64,000 bases of DNA. Source: Pterobdella sp. o SKG-2022 (Eukaryota; Annelida; Clitellata; Hirudinida; Piscicolidae). The translations under genes and the position numbers were made by a program. Shown here one piece after another: positions 1 through 12,336 of the stretch; the first letter of the stretch is position 1, and each line of letters starts with the position of its first letter. The DNA lies in assembly GCA_964035795.1 (NCBI GenBank), contig OZ038321.1:5818996-5882995 (forward strand). The letters run 5' to 3'. The notes under the pieces were generated by a model. The model had not been told where the DNA came from. It saw only the letters and a list, made by a program, of their open reading frames with translations, and made no database searches.

Positions 1-1053
1 CAATTAGGGGTATTAAAATCTCCAGCCATTATGAAATGATTGAATGTCGAAGAAAGAAAATAAAGATGAGCTGTGAGTTCACGAATAAAATTACTTGAGT
101 TAGGGGGACGGTAAATAACAGAAATGGTTAAGGAACGTTTGTAAATAAGCAAGTTTTTGTGCACATTCATCTGAATACATTAAACGTTTCCATACCAAAT
201 AATCTGGACTTATAAGTTAAACTATATTAAATTTAATGTATTTTTTCTCATTCAAGTGAATGATTTTATCTGTATTATCATTTTTTTGTTTTGTTCATAA
301 TTATCAAGCCAAAGGATATGGTTTCCTAAAAGTTAGCAATCTCATATAATAACCATTTAGTATTTTGATCATTCAAAGGTTTCTCTGTTTTTTTTATTGG
401 CTCGTCCTAGATAGTTGTGAGAGATTTTGAGGTTGCTTTATTTGGATGAAGGGAATTGACTTTTCTTTACATTTTTTATTAGTTTTCTATTTTTTTCCAT
501 AATTTTTGAAAGTTTTTTTATGTGAGTAGATGCTGATGTTAAGGGTTTAAGAGATAGTGACTCAAGAATAGTTCAAAATCTAGAGATTATTTTCTGTTAT
601 TGCTGAACTTTTGGAAATCATATATATATATATATTTGCCATATACAATTGAAAATACATATACATAAGAGTATTCATTTATTTTATATAAATATTTGTT
701 ATCACTTAGAATTTTAAATGATATTCATATCATTTAACAATTTATGGGAATATCTTTATGGTTTTGACTTTAATATATATTTTTATTAGTTACTGTTACA
801 TCTTTTCATTTTTTTCAGTTTTTTTTAAATTATATTTGCTATTTTTCACTTAATACTTCATTGATTTCAGTTTTAGTCAATTATAAACTTAGCCTCAGTT
901 ATTTGAAGCTTTTATTTTGACTTGATACAAATGTCATGTTTAGTATTGGGCTGAAAAACAAAAAAGTTTTAAACTGTAAAATTATTTTCTATTATATTCT
1001 ATAAATTAGGGGATTTTTTTTTTTAAAGAATATATTAATAACTATCAAATATT
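1..1053. other. AT-rich DNA, no gene seen
   Basis: Low-complexity AT-rich sequence with T and A runs and a short TA run near 620-636. No reading frame, splice-bounded exon or recognisable transposon was seen. It ends where the 5' module of the first LINE begins. Confidence 0.6.
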
Positions 1054-1262
1054 TTCCGTTGCCTTGCGGGTAAGCTCCTTGTCAGGAGCAAAGGTTAAGA
1101 GAGACAACATTGACAGAAAACTATTCCCTGGTGATCTTTGGGTGAAGTTCTCAGAAAATAACTATATGGGTAGGGTGTGCTCTTCAGCTTTGGTAAGCAA
1201 TTACCCTAGTGATGATGTCACGATAAAAGTATTTGTGGTAGTTCAACCTAAAAATAACTAGC
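1054..1262 (+). repeat. 5' module of LINE I, also present before LINE III
   Basis: The segment at 1056-1098 aligns without gaps to about 50271-50313 with roughly 35 of 43 bases equal. The segment at about 1180-1258 aligns to about 50163-50243. The two segments occur in opposite order in the two elements, as expected if each retains a different part of a tandemly repeated 5' unit. It is probably promoter or 5' UTR sequence of the LINEs; that role is inferred. Confidence 0.55.
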
Positions 1263-1278
1263 CTCAAAAGAGAGTAAA

Positions 1279-2406
1279 ATGCAGAATAAATTAGATACGA
1301 ATAACGGCGTCAATGAGACTCGAACCAAAGGTGACAGCCTTTCGCCCGGCAAGTGTCTCATGGCCCAGCAGCATGAGCCCGGTCGTAACACAGTTACTGC
1401 TAAGAAACAGAAACGAAAATGGACAGTACCAGAAATCAGGATTGTGATGGAGTGCTACTTTTGCAGCGAACCAAGTCGCTTCGGGTACGGGAAGAGAATG
1501 CATAATCTCTGGGAGAAAAGGAACATGTTCGTTGTAAGTCAGCAGAGATTGATTGACCAAAAAAACCAAATAATAAAAAACCAATGGTTCTCTGAATTAG
1601 AACTTGAAGAGTTAAAATTGTGTTGTGAAGATAAATCGTCAGTGCTTATAGAGAAGATAGGATGTGAAAGAAATTGAGTTGATAGATTTGGTGATGAGGT
1701 GCCTATTGACAAAGATTCTTTTGAAATGGAAGCCAAAGACGAAGAAAAAATTTTGCTAAACCGGTTGAATGAAATAAATAAGAATAATAGAACAATATTA
1801 CTAGCATTAAGAGATAAAACAAAACTATATGCAGCCGTGAAGAAAATAGATGATAAACTTGGCAAAATAAAAGTAAAAAGTATTACTGAAACTAATGATC
1901 TGATATATTGTGGAGCTGTTCTAGTGACTGATATGGTGGGAGTAAAAATTGGTAAGACAGGAATCAAGAAAGAACCTTGGTGGAAACGTCGACTAGAAGG
2001 CCAAATAAAAGATATAAGAAGAAAGCTTAGTTGGGTGAATGAAATAAAAGAAAATAAGCCAATAAAAAAGAAAAATTTGGAAACGCTGCAAAGAAAATAT
2101 AAGTTGAAAGAAACAAAACTACTAGGAATAAAAGAGAAGCTAATACAAAAATTTAAAGCCAAAAGTGGGAAAATTAAAAGATATGACCAACGAATAAAGC
2201 AATACCATCAGAACAGACAGTTTAGGAACAACGAAAGTGTCTTCTATAGTCGCTTGAACAGTGAAGATGTGCACGTCACAAGTGAGATACCAGGAAAAAA
2301 AGAAGCAAAAGATTTTTGGTCAAACTTATGGAGTAAAAATGGAACACATAATGAAAATGCCAAGTGGTTAAAAGACTTCAAAACTTCAATGAATGGAAAA
2401 CCAAAA
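1279..2406 (+). pseudogene. N-terminal part of LINE I ORF (broken)
   Basis: Two open stretches, 1279-1674 and 1699-2406, encode the region upstream of the RT. The first has a basic segment with KRKWTVPE and a following SEPSRFGYGKRM motif, typical of the N terminus of this LINE family. The second is K/E-rich and likely helical, with KKEPWWKRRLEGQI and RLNSEDV before the RT. A stop at about 1675 and another at 2407 interrupt it. Amino acids continue to match the family after each stop, so these are nonsense mutations and not real ends. Confidence 0.6.
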
Positions 2407-2409
2407 TAA

Positions 2410-3522
2410 GAAGAATTTATTATTAATTCTGGAAAAGTACAAAATGTCTTGTCGAAAATACCAAACTGGAAAGCACCTGGACCAGACGGTGTTCAAGGGT
2501 TTTGGCTAAAAAACTTCAAGTCCATGCATCAATGGTTAGTAAAATATCTAGCAGAATGCTACAAAGGAACAACGCCAGCGTGGATGACAAAAGGCCGACG
2601 GTTTTGATACAAAAAGATAAATCAAAAGGAACGTTTGCAAGCAACTATAGGCCAATTACATGCCTACCATTATGTTGGAATATATTGACAGCATTACTAA
2701 CAGATGAAATCTACGCCTTTTTGGAAAACAACCAGTTTCTCCCAGAAGAACAAAAAGGATGCAGAAGGAAAAGCAGAGAAACAGGAGATCAGTTATACAT
2801 AGACAAGATGATACTGAAAGAGGTAAAAACGAGAAAGAAAAATCTAGCAATAGGCTGGATTGATTACCAAAAAGCGTTCGATATGCTGCCCCACTCCTGG
2901 ATAATAGACTGCCTTTATTCACTTGGGCTGAATAAAAACTGATAACCTTCTTACAAACCACAATGAAAAACTGGCGGGTAGAATTGACCTGTAACAATGA
3001 AAATCTGGGTGAAGTAGAAATAAAAAAAGGAATATTCCAAGGAGACTCATTATCTCCACTTTTGTTTGTCATAGCCCTCATTCCTCTAACGCAGATACTG
3101 AAAGCTACAAGAAATTGTTACAGCTTTGCAAATATGGAAAAGATCAATCATTTACTCTATATGAATGATCTCAAACTGTATGCCAAAAACGAGGAAAAAC
3201 TCGACTCACTAGTACAGGCAGTAAGAGTTTTTAGTAAAGATATCGGCATGAAATTCAGTATCGAGAAGTGTTCAATGTTAGTAATGAAAAGAGGGAAAAA
3301 AGTTAAATCAGATGGAATTAAGCTACCCGACGACACAGTAATGAAAGCATTGAGAGATGGAGAAGGATACAAGTACCTGGGTATATTACAAGCAGACGAT
3401 TTACAGAAAAAAGAAATGAAAATCAAAGTTCTCAATGAATACAAAAGAAGAGTGCGGAAGATTGTTAAAACAAAACTGAATGGAAGGAATATTGTTAAGG
3501 GTATTAATACTTCCCTGTTTTG
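2410..3522 (+). pseudogene. Reverse transcriptase region of LINE I, catalytic box altered
   Basis: RT domain spread over several frames. Motifs visible: APGPDGV at about 2478-2498, SNYRPITCLP at about 2641-2670, the motif-A aspartate in DYQKAFDMLPHSW (about 2861-2899), QGDSLSPLLF (about 3038-3067) and the catalytic-box position at 3158-3169. The catalytic box reads Y-M-N-D (TAT ATG AAT GAT). The first of the two catalytic aspartates is therefore asparagine, and this copy should be inactive even if the frames were intact. A frame change near 2600 and a stop at 2941 separate the pieces. Confidence 0.75.
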
Positions 3523-4600
3523 AGATATTCAGCGCCTTTTCTTAGTTGGACAAAGACTGAGCTTCAGTCAATAGATGGGAAAACAAGGAAACTCTTAACA
3601 ATGCATAATGGACTGCACCCACGAAGTGATGTAGATAGGTTATATATACCAAGGAAAGTCGGCGGACGAGGATTGGCAAATGCTGAAGATACTGTTACCT
3701 TGGCCAAAATCAGCCTTGAAGATCACATCGAAAAAAGCGATGAAAGACTTTTATGTGCAGCTAGAGGTGATTTTGAAAATCCAGTAATTGCCACAGTGAA
3801 AGATATGAAGAAAAATATTCAAGATGAAAGAATAAAAAAATGGAATGAAAAAAAAAATGTATGGACAGTTCTTAAGAGATACATCGGCAAAAGAAGACAA
3901 AGAGTTGAGTTCGAGATGGCTGAGAAAAGGCGATTTGAAAATCCATACTGAGTCACTTTTATGTGCGACGCAAGAGCAAGCCTTGAGGACCAACTATCTC
4001 AAATTCCATATAGATAAAACAGCTAATAGCCCACTGTGTAGAATGTGCGGCAACAAAGGTGAAACCGTTCAATACATAATCTGCGAATGTGAGAAGCTTG
4101 CTCAAAAAGAGCACAAGAGACGTCACGATAACGTTGCTAGAAGACTCAATTGGGACTTGTGTAAGAAAAATGGATTAAAATGCAATGTAAAGTGGTACGA
4201 ACATGAGCCAGATAGTGTTGTGGAGAATAATGAAATAAAGTTGCTATGGGACTTCAATATACAATGTGACAATATGATAGAAGCCCGTCGACCTGACATT
4301 GTCGTTTTACATAAGAAGGAGAAAAAATGCTTGATTGTGGATGTTGCTGTACCCGAAGACTGCAGAATCAATGAAAAAGGAAAAATTGATAAGTATCAGG
4401 ATCTGCGAAGAGAAGTTAGCAGACTATGGCAGCAAAAGAAAGTGCATGTGGTACCAATTGTAATTGGAGTCCTTGGAAGTATAAGCAAGAACTTCATAGG
4501 CTTTCTCAACCAATTAGAAATTAATACAAATATGGGAGAGTTGCAAAAGGCGGCATTACTCGGTACCGCAAGAATCTTGAGAAAAGTTCTGGAGTTGTAG
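3523..4600 (+). pseudogene. C-terminal knuckle and restriction-like endonuclease of LINE I
   Basis: The RT thumb and C terminus continue in 3520-3950 and, after a frame change, 3845-4600. At about 4038-4090 the frame encodes CRMCGNKGETV followed by C-E-C and then H residues, a CCHC-like knuckle. At about 4287-4420 it encodes RRPDIVV, then LIVDVAVPED and KYQDLRREV, matching the PD...D...K arrangement of the PD-(D/E)XK endonuclease carried by R2/R4-type LINEs, which nicks the target DNA for target-primed reverse transcription. The end LLGTARILRKVLEL and its stop at 4598-4600 look like the natural C terminus. Confidence 0.7.
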
Positions 4601-4680
4601 GCAGACTTAGTAAGACTCTGGTCATTAGTTATGACCCGTCTTACTAAAATTTTCTCAGCAAAATGCTTGATAGATTTCAT

Positions 4681-5059
<379 letters not shown>

Positions 5060-5479
5060 CGTGGTTTATGCCACTAAAATCATACTTTTAATTGATTCGA
5101 TTTGAAAATCTGCTTTTTTGAATTTTTTTTTCATTTTAAAAACTTCGAATTTTTTGATTGTCTTGCCTGACTTTTTCAACTCCGTTTCAACAGACAACTT
5201 TTGAGCCTTCTTGATGACTCTTTTTCAATATACATGTTTGCATCTTTTTCATTTCTTCTTTTACCTATTGCAACTTTTCATTATTAAAATTCTACTCGAT
5301 TCACTCATTCTTTTTAAACTTTGGATTTAAAAAAATTTTTTTAGACCTTTAAAATACAATCAAATAATTCATACGCTGAGTAGAAATTTGAGTAAGGTGT
5401 CATTTCTCCATAGTTGCATATGCATCAAAACACCTTCCGCAATACCAAAGGTGTGAGTTACATTTTGTCTAAACCATGT

Positions 5480-5635
5480 TTTTGACCTGTACGGCATGGT
5501 AGAACCTACTGGAAGACAAGCTTATACCAGCATGGCTCTCCGGATCGTTAGGACACGCAAACTACCTCTCCACGCCAGGCGTAACTTCTTAAGTCTGGCA
5601 CCCGGCAGAGGTAGGTAGGTGAAAAGACAAAAGGT
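5480..5635. repeat. GC-richer patch, probable transposon remnant
   Basis: About 150 bases of clearly higher GC than the surroundings, containing GGTAGAACCTACTGGAAGAC and CCAGCATGGCTCTCCGG. No reading frame or tRNA promoter boxes were recognised. The abrupt change in composition suggests an inserted element, perhaps a LINE 5' UTR or a SINE. The identification is not secure. Confidence 0.35.
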
Positions 5636-7385
5636 AAAGCTTAAGCTTAAGAATTGATAATTGACTCATATAAAGATCATTTTTTTACAAAAATTCCATA
5701 AAAAAACTTTTAATTGTTATTATTTTGCATAATTTCACAAACTTACAAAATTCATCCCTCATATAAACCACAGCTTTGGAAACAAAGTGAAAATCCTGCA
5801 TGTCACATATCCACCATCTGTCAGCATTTATACATGAGTTGTCTCCCATCCAGGAACTTTTTATTCCATCTACTGCAAAAGCTTGTAAAAAAAGTATCAT
5901 GAAAATCATCATACATTAGTTAATTATTTAATGAATGTAGTGTTTTATCATCCGTGGCACTCAATTTTCAGCTCGAAATCCTTCACTTGTCCTATTGAAA
6001 GCTACAAAAACCATATATAATGCACGATGCCTTTCAATGAAACCTGATAAAACCCTTTCGAATGAATATCATCGAAGAAACTTGAACCTTTTTAGTGTCA
6101 GAATAGCACAGTTTTTCTTCCAAAAGATTGCACGTGGCATTTAGAATGCTGGTTCCAGCCGTGTTTTGTGCTTTCAACCCTAAACTAGATTTGATTTTAG
6201 CACGCTTATAGCCTAGCATTCTATCTTAACGGTAACCACGCCAATATTAAAAATCAAAGTAAAAATGTAAGAAAATTTTTTTAATTGTGAAATCACCAGA
6301 AACATAATGCATGTGAGTCACATCTTGTCGAGCTGGTCTTCTGAACAACAAGTTTTTAATAAGTGAAATTCCTGTGAAGAGTTTTTTAATCATGATGGGA
6401 TTTTTATTGAAATTATTTGAGCCTCAGCTGTCTGTATATCGAATAAAAAAAACTTTGATTTAATAAACTATATTCAAAAGAAAAAAAAGCTTTGTTTAAT
6501 AAAAATTTTTTAACCAAAGTGTGTTTCTTCGATATAAAAAAAGTAATATGAAACCATTGAAAGAAGTTTAAAATATAAATTTAAACTCAATAAAATTTGT
6601 AGCAAATACTTTTAGCATTGACAACATCCCATGCAAGAAGCATCAAAAGCGAAAATATTTCCAAATTAACTTTTTTCATGGCGAATATTGTTATATTTTG
6701 AAAGTTAGTTCTGCATCTCAGATATATATATATCAGTTCAAGACGTAGATATTCTTTGAGAATAATATAAACAAGGTTTTCAATACAACGTTGTATATTC
6801 TGCCCTTGTTTAACAGAGCGATAAGAAAAATTCTGTATGTTCACGCTAAGTTGAAAACTTTCCACAAATAATTTTTGACAAAATTTGTTAAAACTCCATT
6901 CATATGAAATATGACTTTACAAAATTAAAATATTTACAATTCACCTCTGACACGAGAGCTCATAATGGAGTAGCAATCGTTTGGACCTACGTTTCAGAAT
7001 GCTTCACTAATCCAGAAGCACTTGTTTTTCATTCTTTATCCGTTTGAGCGAACGAATCAAATTTTAAAATATAAAGCAAATGCTTGTGTCTATGAACATA
7101 TGTTATATTTAAGCACTTTTGTATATTTTAAATAATTGTGACTTTTTAGTTAGGATATGTTATATTTCATATATCTTTTTTATTCACGTTTATTCGCTTT
7201 GTTTAAAGATTTTTGAACAATAAATTACATTAAATATACACTTAAAAACGTTTCTTAATTTATCAATTTGTGGATATGCTCATTCAATTTGGAAAAAGTC
7301 GAATTTATTCATTCATAACAAAAAACATTAAATTAGCAAGTAAACTATGCGAAAATAAACATAAATTAATCTTAAATTTTGATCT

Positions 7386-7460
7386 GTTAATGAAAAGCTT
7401 CGTACTTCATAATGAAAACTATTAGTGTTCACAAAACTTATTTATCAACTGGATTATGAT
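7386..7460 (+). repeat. Short dispersed repeat, copy 1 (GAAAAGCTT family)
   Basis: Aligns with about 41274-41350, sharing GAAAAGCTTCGTACTT, AAAACTAT and AGTGTTCA at the same spacing. It shares a shorter core (GAAAAGCTT...ACTA...GTGTTC) with the inner part of the hairpin at 13691-13770. No coding potential. It may be a degenerate non-autonomous transposon. Confidence 0.45.
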
Positions 7461-9010
7461 TGTTGAATCTTAGTCACTAAGAAAAAGACAAAAAGTAACT
7501 TAATTTGCATTTATGTTAAATGATCTTAAGTTGTTCATGGTACTCCACATTTTCAAGAAATGTGTAATAGGGACTGTGGACGGATTTATGAAAAACTTGA
7601 GATTTTGATATATTTTGAGAAATTTAATGTCTTATACCATTTTTTTGTTTTTATTATTAACTTTAAAGAAAAGAGCGAACATTTTTTTCATGCTTTCTCC
7701 AACTTACAAGGTTGGTATTTATGTTGTTTCAGTTGGAAACATCACGTTTATTTAAAAAATGTTGACCTAAGAAACAACAAATTTTGTCTCAAAAACGAAT
7801 GTATTTTAAAATTTTATGTTTATAATAATCATCTTTTTGAATAATCTTCATTTAATGCAACAAATTATTCTTGCATCAATTGGTATAAAAATTATATAAA
7901 AATTGAGAATTTACTTAATCGTTTTTCAAAATGTTTTAGAACCAATGTATGTATTGGTTAAAGAAAAGCTTGAGTAAAAATCGGAAGACATTTATGAATT
8001 GAAAAACTATTTAATTAATTTGCTTAGATTGCTGGGTTTTTTATTCCTTACTCTGTTAAAAAATTGAGGCAAATTTCCAAAATACAAATATCTACATAAG
8101 TTAACCAGGGGTACTCTCCATGTCCACAACTCTGAGAATTTTTCACTTCAAATTATATACCAAAATGTCTACAAAACTTCTACCTTTTCACAAACTAAAA
8201 AAGACAAATTAGATTAAGATATCGAGCAAAAACTGTCAAATGGACCACCATCCAAAACCTTTATAAAGCTGATATTTTTTCATCTACGCCATTATTTCTT
8301 TAAATAAGAACATTGGAACCCGCTTAATTTATTTTACCAAGAAACATAAATTATATGGGTTTTTATCAAAAATGAGATAATATGACAATGGCAGAAACAA
8401 CAAAAAATATGTTAACAACACAAACTCTAGACTAATAATTGGGGTTTGATAGTTGAAGAGGAAGCTTCGATTCTTGTATTTAATGCTTCTTTTTTTAAAT
8501 AATTCCAGTTTTATTGCTTTTCGTAAGAAAAATTTTCCTATCAAATACTGATTATACGGAACCATCTTGTACTTTTTTTAAATAAAAACAATCCATAAAT
8601 GTGTTTAAATACTTATATAACTGAATCATAAGGCATTTTTATGCACGGACACGGTTATAAATGTTTTTCAACAAAGAGCCATATGAATTTGATAGATTTA
8701 TTTAAACTGAATTTTTTGTTTTTGCACCTATTGTTTAGATTAAAATTAAAGAATAAAGCCCTACACAATGAGGTAATTTATATGAAATCAATCCACCGAT
8801 AATACAATTCATTCAAAGAAAAACTTGTGAGCGTTTTTGATCATTTAAAATTTATGTCTTGTAAAATTTGCATGCATTGATTAAACAATTTAAAAGAATG
8901 GACTTAAAAAAAAATATTTTTGAAGTGAAACTTTCGGTACAATCTATTGAAAATGAAATTTAATTTATTGAAATAATTTATTGACATATTTGTTATAATT
9001 TGATATTTCA

Positions 9011-9775
9011 ATTTTTTTTCAACAACCAATGGTTTTTCTTTTGCATCTTTGGGAGCATAGGGCTGCAACAACACTCCTCCAACATACTCGGTTCTGGCTA
9101 GTCCTCTTCAGCTCAGCCCACGTCATTTCGGTAACCTTCGTTTTTGCCTCGATGCTTCTCCGCCAGGTCTGCTTAAGACGGCCAACTTTTCTCTTCCTCT
9201 GTGGGTTCCAGTTCAAGGCCTATATAGTGATGTTAGTTGCAGGCTTGCGTAGTGTATGATCTATCCATCCCCACATCCGCTTCTTTATTTCCGTCTCTAT
9301 TGTGACTTGTTTTGTTTTGTTCTAAAGTTCTCCGTCGGAAACAACTTCTGGCCATCTGATGTTCAGAATGTTTCTTAGGCATTGGTTCGTGAAAGTCTGC
9401 AGCTTGTGGGTGATGGTATTTGTCACTCGCTACGTCTCTGAGCCATAGAGTAGAACAGATTTCACATTAGTTTTGAAAATCTTGATCTTATTGCAGACTG
9501 AGAAGGCTTTCGATTTCCAGATTTGTCAAAGGGTGTTGAAAACATGTCTAGCCTTGTTGATGCGGCTCTTGATGACTTCGGCTGTTCCCCCATCTTTGCT
9601 GACATTACTGCCCAAGTAGACAAACTTGTCAAACTTTTTGATTTCTTCTTAAAGTAGTTTCACTGAATCTTGGTTCTTGTTGTTGACTTTCATGATCTTT
9701 GTCTTCCCAGTATTGATTTGAAACCCAGTCTTTTCAGCTTCCTTTGCCACACGATACGCTCGTTAGGTCTTGTCA
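9011..9775 (-). mobile_element. 5'-truncated LINE 3' fragment (RTE/cfdp2-like), minus strand
   Basis: Reading the minus strand from about 9775 down to 9020 gives the end of an RT thumb and the C-terminal region, with FQINTGKTKIM, KFVYLGSNVS, VLLYGSET, LRNILNIRWP and the typical end NWNPQRKRKVGR...TWRRSIEAKTK. Stops occur at several places, for example after the VKLL and NTL segments and twice after YGSET, so it is dead. A run of T at 9011-9020 on the + strand corresponds to an A tail in element orientation. The upstream part, including the YADD box and endonuclease, is missing: a 5' truncation. Only the last 66 residues (9019-9216) form an uninterrupted frame. Confidence 0.7.
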
Positions 9776-10137
9776 GGTCATGTATCTAGAAGAGGTCCAC
9801 TTCAAAATAAAACCTGCGACACTTTTGTATCCAATGATGGTAACTTGTTTTTCTTTTTGGACAAATACAACTGTGCGGAGTGAGTGGGATTGGTTAAGTG
9901 CGAAGCCTTTCTTCACTATAAAAAGCATCAGGCACAGGCATTGCTTTTTGAGCGTGTGTTATGGCTGGCTGTAGCTTTAAACGGCACCTTTTTCTTTATG
10001 ATGAGTCAAAATGATAATTGAATCAATGGCAATAAAGGCTCTGGAGACTGTGTAAGTTCCATTGTCTGGTCCGGCAGGTGTCCCAGGGTATCGCAGCCTG
10101 GGCTCGGTCGTAATCCAGCTTCTGCGAAAAAAAGAAT

Positions 10138-10906
10138 GAAAAACATGTTGATTGGCTGTTGGAATGTTCGTACTCTTTCAGATTTGCCGGCATCGAGTAA
10201 GTGTCCTGAAAGACGCACTGCTTTAATCTCTAGGGAGCTTTAACGCTATGGCTTAGACATCGTGGCATTATCTGAAACCTGACTGACAAGTGAAGGAAAT
10301 GTTTCAGACGGAGGTTACACTTTCTTTTGGAAAAGTAAGCCGCATGGAAGTAAAAAAAGAATCTGGTGTGGCTTTTGCAGTTAAAACTTCTCTTCTTTCT
10401 TATCTAGAAGAGCTGCCTTGCGGTATAAATGACCGAATTTTATCAATCAGAGTTCCTTTGACTCATGGTCATTATGCTACTTTTGTGAGCGTGTATGCAC
10501 CAACATTACACACATCAGAAGAAGCAAAAATGGCTTTCTATCAGGGCCTGAGGCAACTTTTTGCTAAGATCTTTCTGGCCGATAAAGTCGTTATACTGGG
10601 TGATTTCAATGCAAGAGTCGGAAAAGATGCAGAAACTTGGCACGTTTTAGGTAAACATGGTGTCGGAAAAATTAATAGCAACGGCTTAATGTTGCTACAA
10701 CTCTGCACGGAAATGGGGTTTCAGATAACCAACACTATGTTCCAAATGAAGGACAAGTTCAAAACTACCTGGATGCACCCTGGCTCGAAACAATGGCACT
10801 TAATAGATTTTTTGTTGGTCAGAAGGCGTGACATAGCTGATGTACAAATCGTCCGTGCTATGTGGGGTGCTGAATGTTGAAGTGACCACCGACTTGTTCA
10901 AGGTAA
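10138..10906 (+). pseudogene. APE-like endonuclease domain of LINE II
   Basis: Starts with MLIGCWNVRTL at about 10144. In a neighbouring frame DIVALSET carries the catalytic-glutamate motif at about 10256, followed by a stop. The long frame 10290-10877 has YAPTLHTS, the catalytic GDFNARVG (about 10600-10623) and the segment NSNGLMLL. It ends at a TGA (10877-10879), and directly after it the same frame reads SDHRLV, the conserved SDH catalytic motif. Apart from the stops, the domain keeps all its recognisable motifs. Such domains nick target DNA in target-primed reverse transcription. Confidence 0.7.
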
Positions 10907-11186
10907 GTTGAACTTTGTGGTTAAGCCTAGGAACCGTAGTTGTGGAACCAAATTACCTAAACGCTTCAATGTAGCCGGTCTAAGAAATGCTGCTGTTAAA
11001 GAAAAACTAGTAAGAGAAATGGAAAATATATTCTGGGAAAATTCATGGGAAAACTTTAAGGTCTCTGTAAATAGCGCTTGTGAGAGAATACTGGGCTGTA
11101 GAAAGCGGAAAAACCGAGACTGATTTGATGAAAACGACGTGACAATACAATCATTACTAGAATCGAAGTCAAAAGCATAGAATGCT

Positions 11187-12282
11187 TTGTCCAAGTGCAT
11201 GACCGGTTCTCATGAGTTATTAAGTTTGAAATCCAGGTTTAATTACATCAAAACCGAAATACAGCGAGAATTAAAAAAGATGCAAAATACTTGGTGGAGT
11301 AAGAGGGCTGATGAGATCCAATTAGCAGCTGACACTAAGAACATCAGAGTATTTTACAGTCTATTGCGCGAGGTTTATGGTCCTTCTAGTTCCTCTATCA
11401 CGCCTTTGAGAAGCAAAGATAATAAGCATCTCGTTCGCGACGCATTCGGCATCCTAAACAGATGGAAAGAACACTGACGATCTTCTAAATAGACCTTCAG
11501 TATTCAATTCAGAGCTAGTTGAATCCATTCCAACTAAACCGGTTGAAGACGCTTTGGGTGACGAAATTACAGCACAGAAAGTGAAAGAGGCAATTCAAAA
11601 ACTGAACTTTGATAAATCCCCTAATAGGAACGACCTTCTCGCAGAATTCTTTCATTGTGCTTGTCCAGTCTTGATGGGGCGTTTGACTACTTTATTACAA
11701 ACAGCTTGGAAAACTGAGACTATTCCCGAAGATTGGAGAAACACTTTGTTAGTTGTGCTTTATAAGGGAAAGGGTCCTAAAAACGATTGCAGCAACTACC
11801 GAGGAATCTCACTTTTATCAGTTGTGGGTAAAATTCTTAGTCGCATTATTTTCAAAAGAATTAACCTTTACGTTGCCGATAATGTTTTGCCAGAATCCCA
11901 GTGTGGTTTTAGAAGTAGTCGAAGGACAGTTGATATGATATTCACAATCAGACAACTGCAAGAAAAATGTCAGAAACAGCGCAGAAATCTTTTTCAAGTG
12001 TTCATTGACCTCACTAAGGCCTTTGACACAGTAAACCGTGAAGCTCTTTGGTTGATTCTTGGAAAGTTAAGATGTCCAGAGAAGTTGATTTCTATCTTAA
12101 AACTTTTCCACCATGACATGAAAACTACGCTGAATATCGGGGGCAAACTTGCAGAACCTTCCACTGTAGGAAACGGTGTCAAGCAGGGAGATACCCTAGC
12201 TCCAACACTATTTGCGTTTTATTTTTTGATAGTGTTTCAATTAGCTTTCAAGGACAGTAGCGAAGATGTCTACATTTACTAA
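11187..12282 (+). pseudogene. Linker and first part of RT of LINE II
   Basis: The linker frame 11187-11477 has LQNTW-like and ADEIQLAADT segments typical of the region between endonuclease and RT. From 11554 the RT begins: KSPNRNDLLAEFF, NDCSNYRGISLLSVVGK (about 11790), SQCGFRSSRRTVDMIF, the motif-A segment IDLTKAFDTVN (about 12005) and GVKQGDTLAPTLF (about 12175). A TAA at 12280-12282 stops it a few codons before the catalytic YADD box, which lies in the next open stretch in the same frame. Confidence 0.75.
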
Positions 12283-12336
12283 CGCACCACTGGTAAGCTA
12301 TTTAACATCAAATGTTTCACTGCCAGAACCAAAACA

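Larger units (their letters stand above)
1054..4680 (+). mobile_element. Broken R4/Dong- or R2-like non-LTR retrotransposon with restriction-like endonuclease
   Basis: Nearly full-length LINE body. In order it has a 5' module (1054-1260), an N-terminal region rich in K and E, a reverse transcriptase (RT), a CCHC-type knuckle and a restriction-like endonuclease (RLE) domain. RT landmarks are APGPDGV (about 2478), NYRPITCLP (about 2644), the motif-A segment DYQKAFD (about 2861) and QGDSLSPLLF (about 3038). The C terminus has the knuckle CRMCG followed by H and C residues, then RRPDIVV with a downstream D and K...Y. That is the layout of RLE-type LINEs (R2, R4/Dong, NeSL, HERO group). It is a pseudogene: in-frame stop at 2407-2409, frame changes near 2600, 3520 and 3850-3950, a stop at 2941, and the RT catalytic box reads YMND instead of YMDD. 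Clade placement within the RLE group is inferred. Confidence 0.8.

Noticed and set aside
1291..2162. Minus-strand frames over the first LINE
   Set aside because: Shadows of the LINE coding strand; F/S-rich because the sense strand is A-rich.
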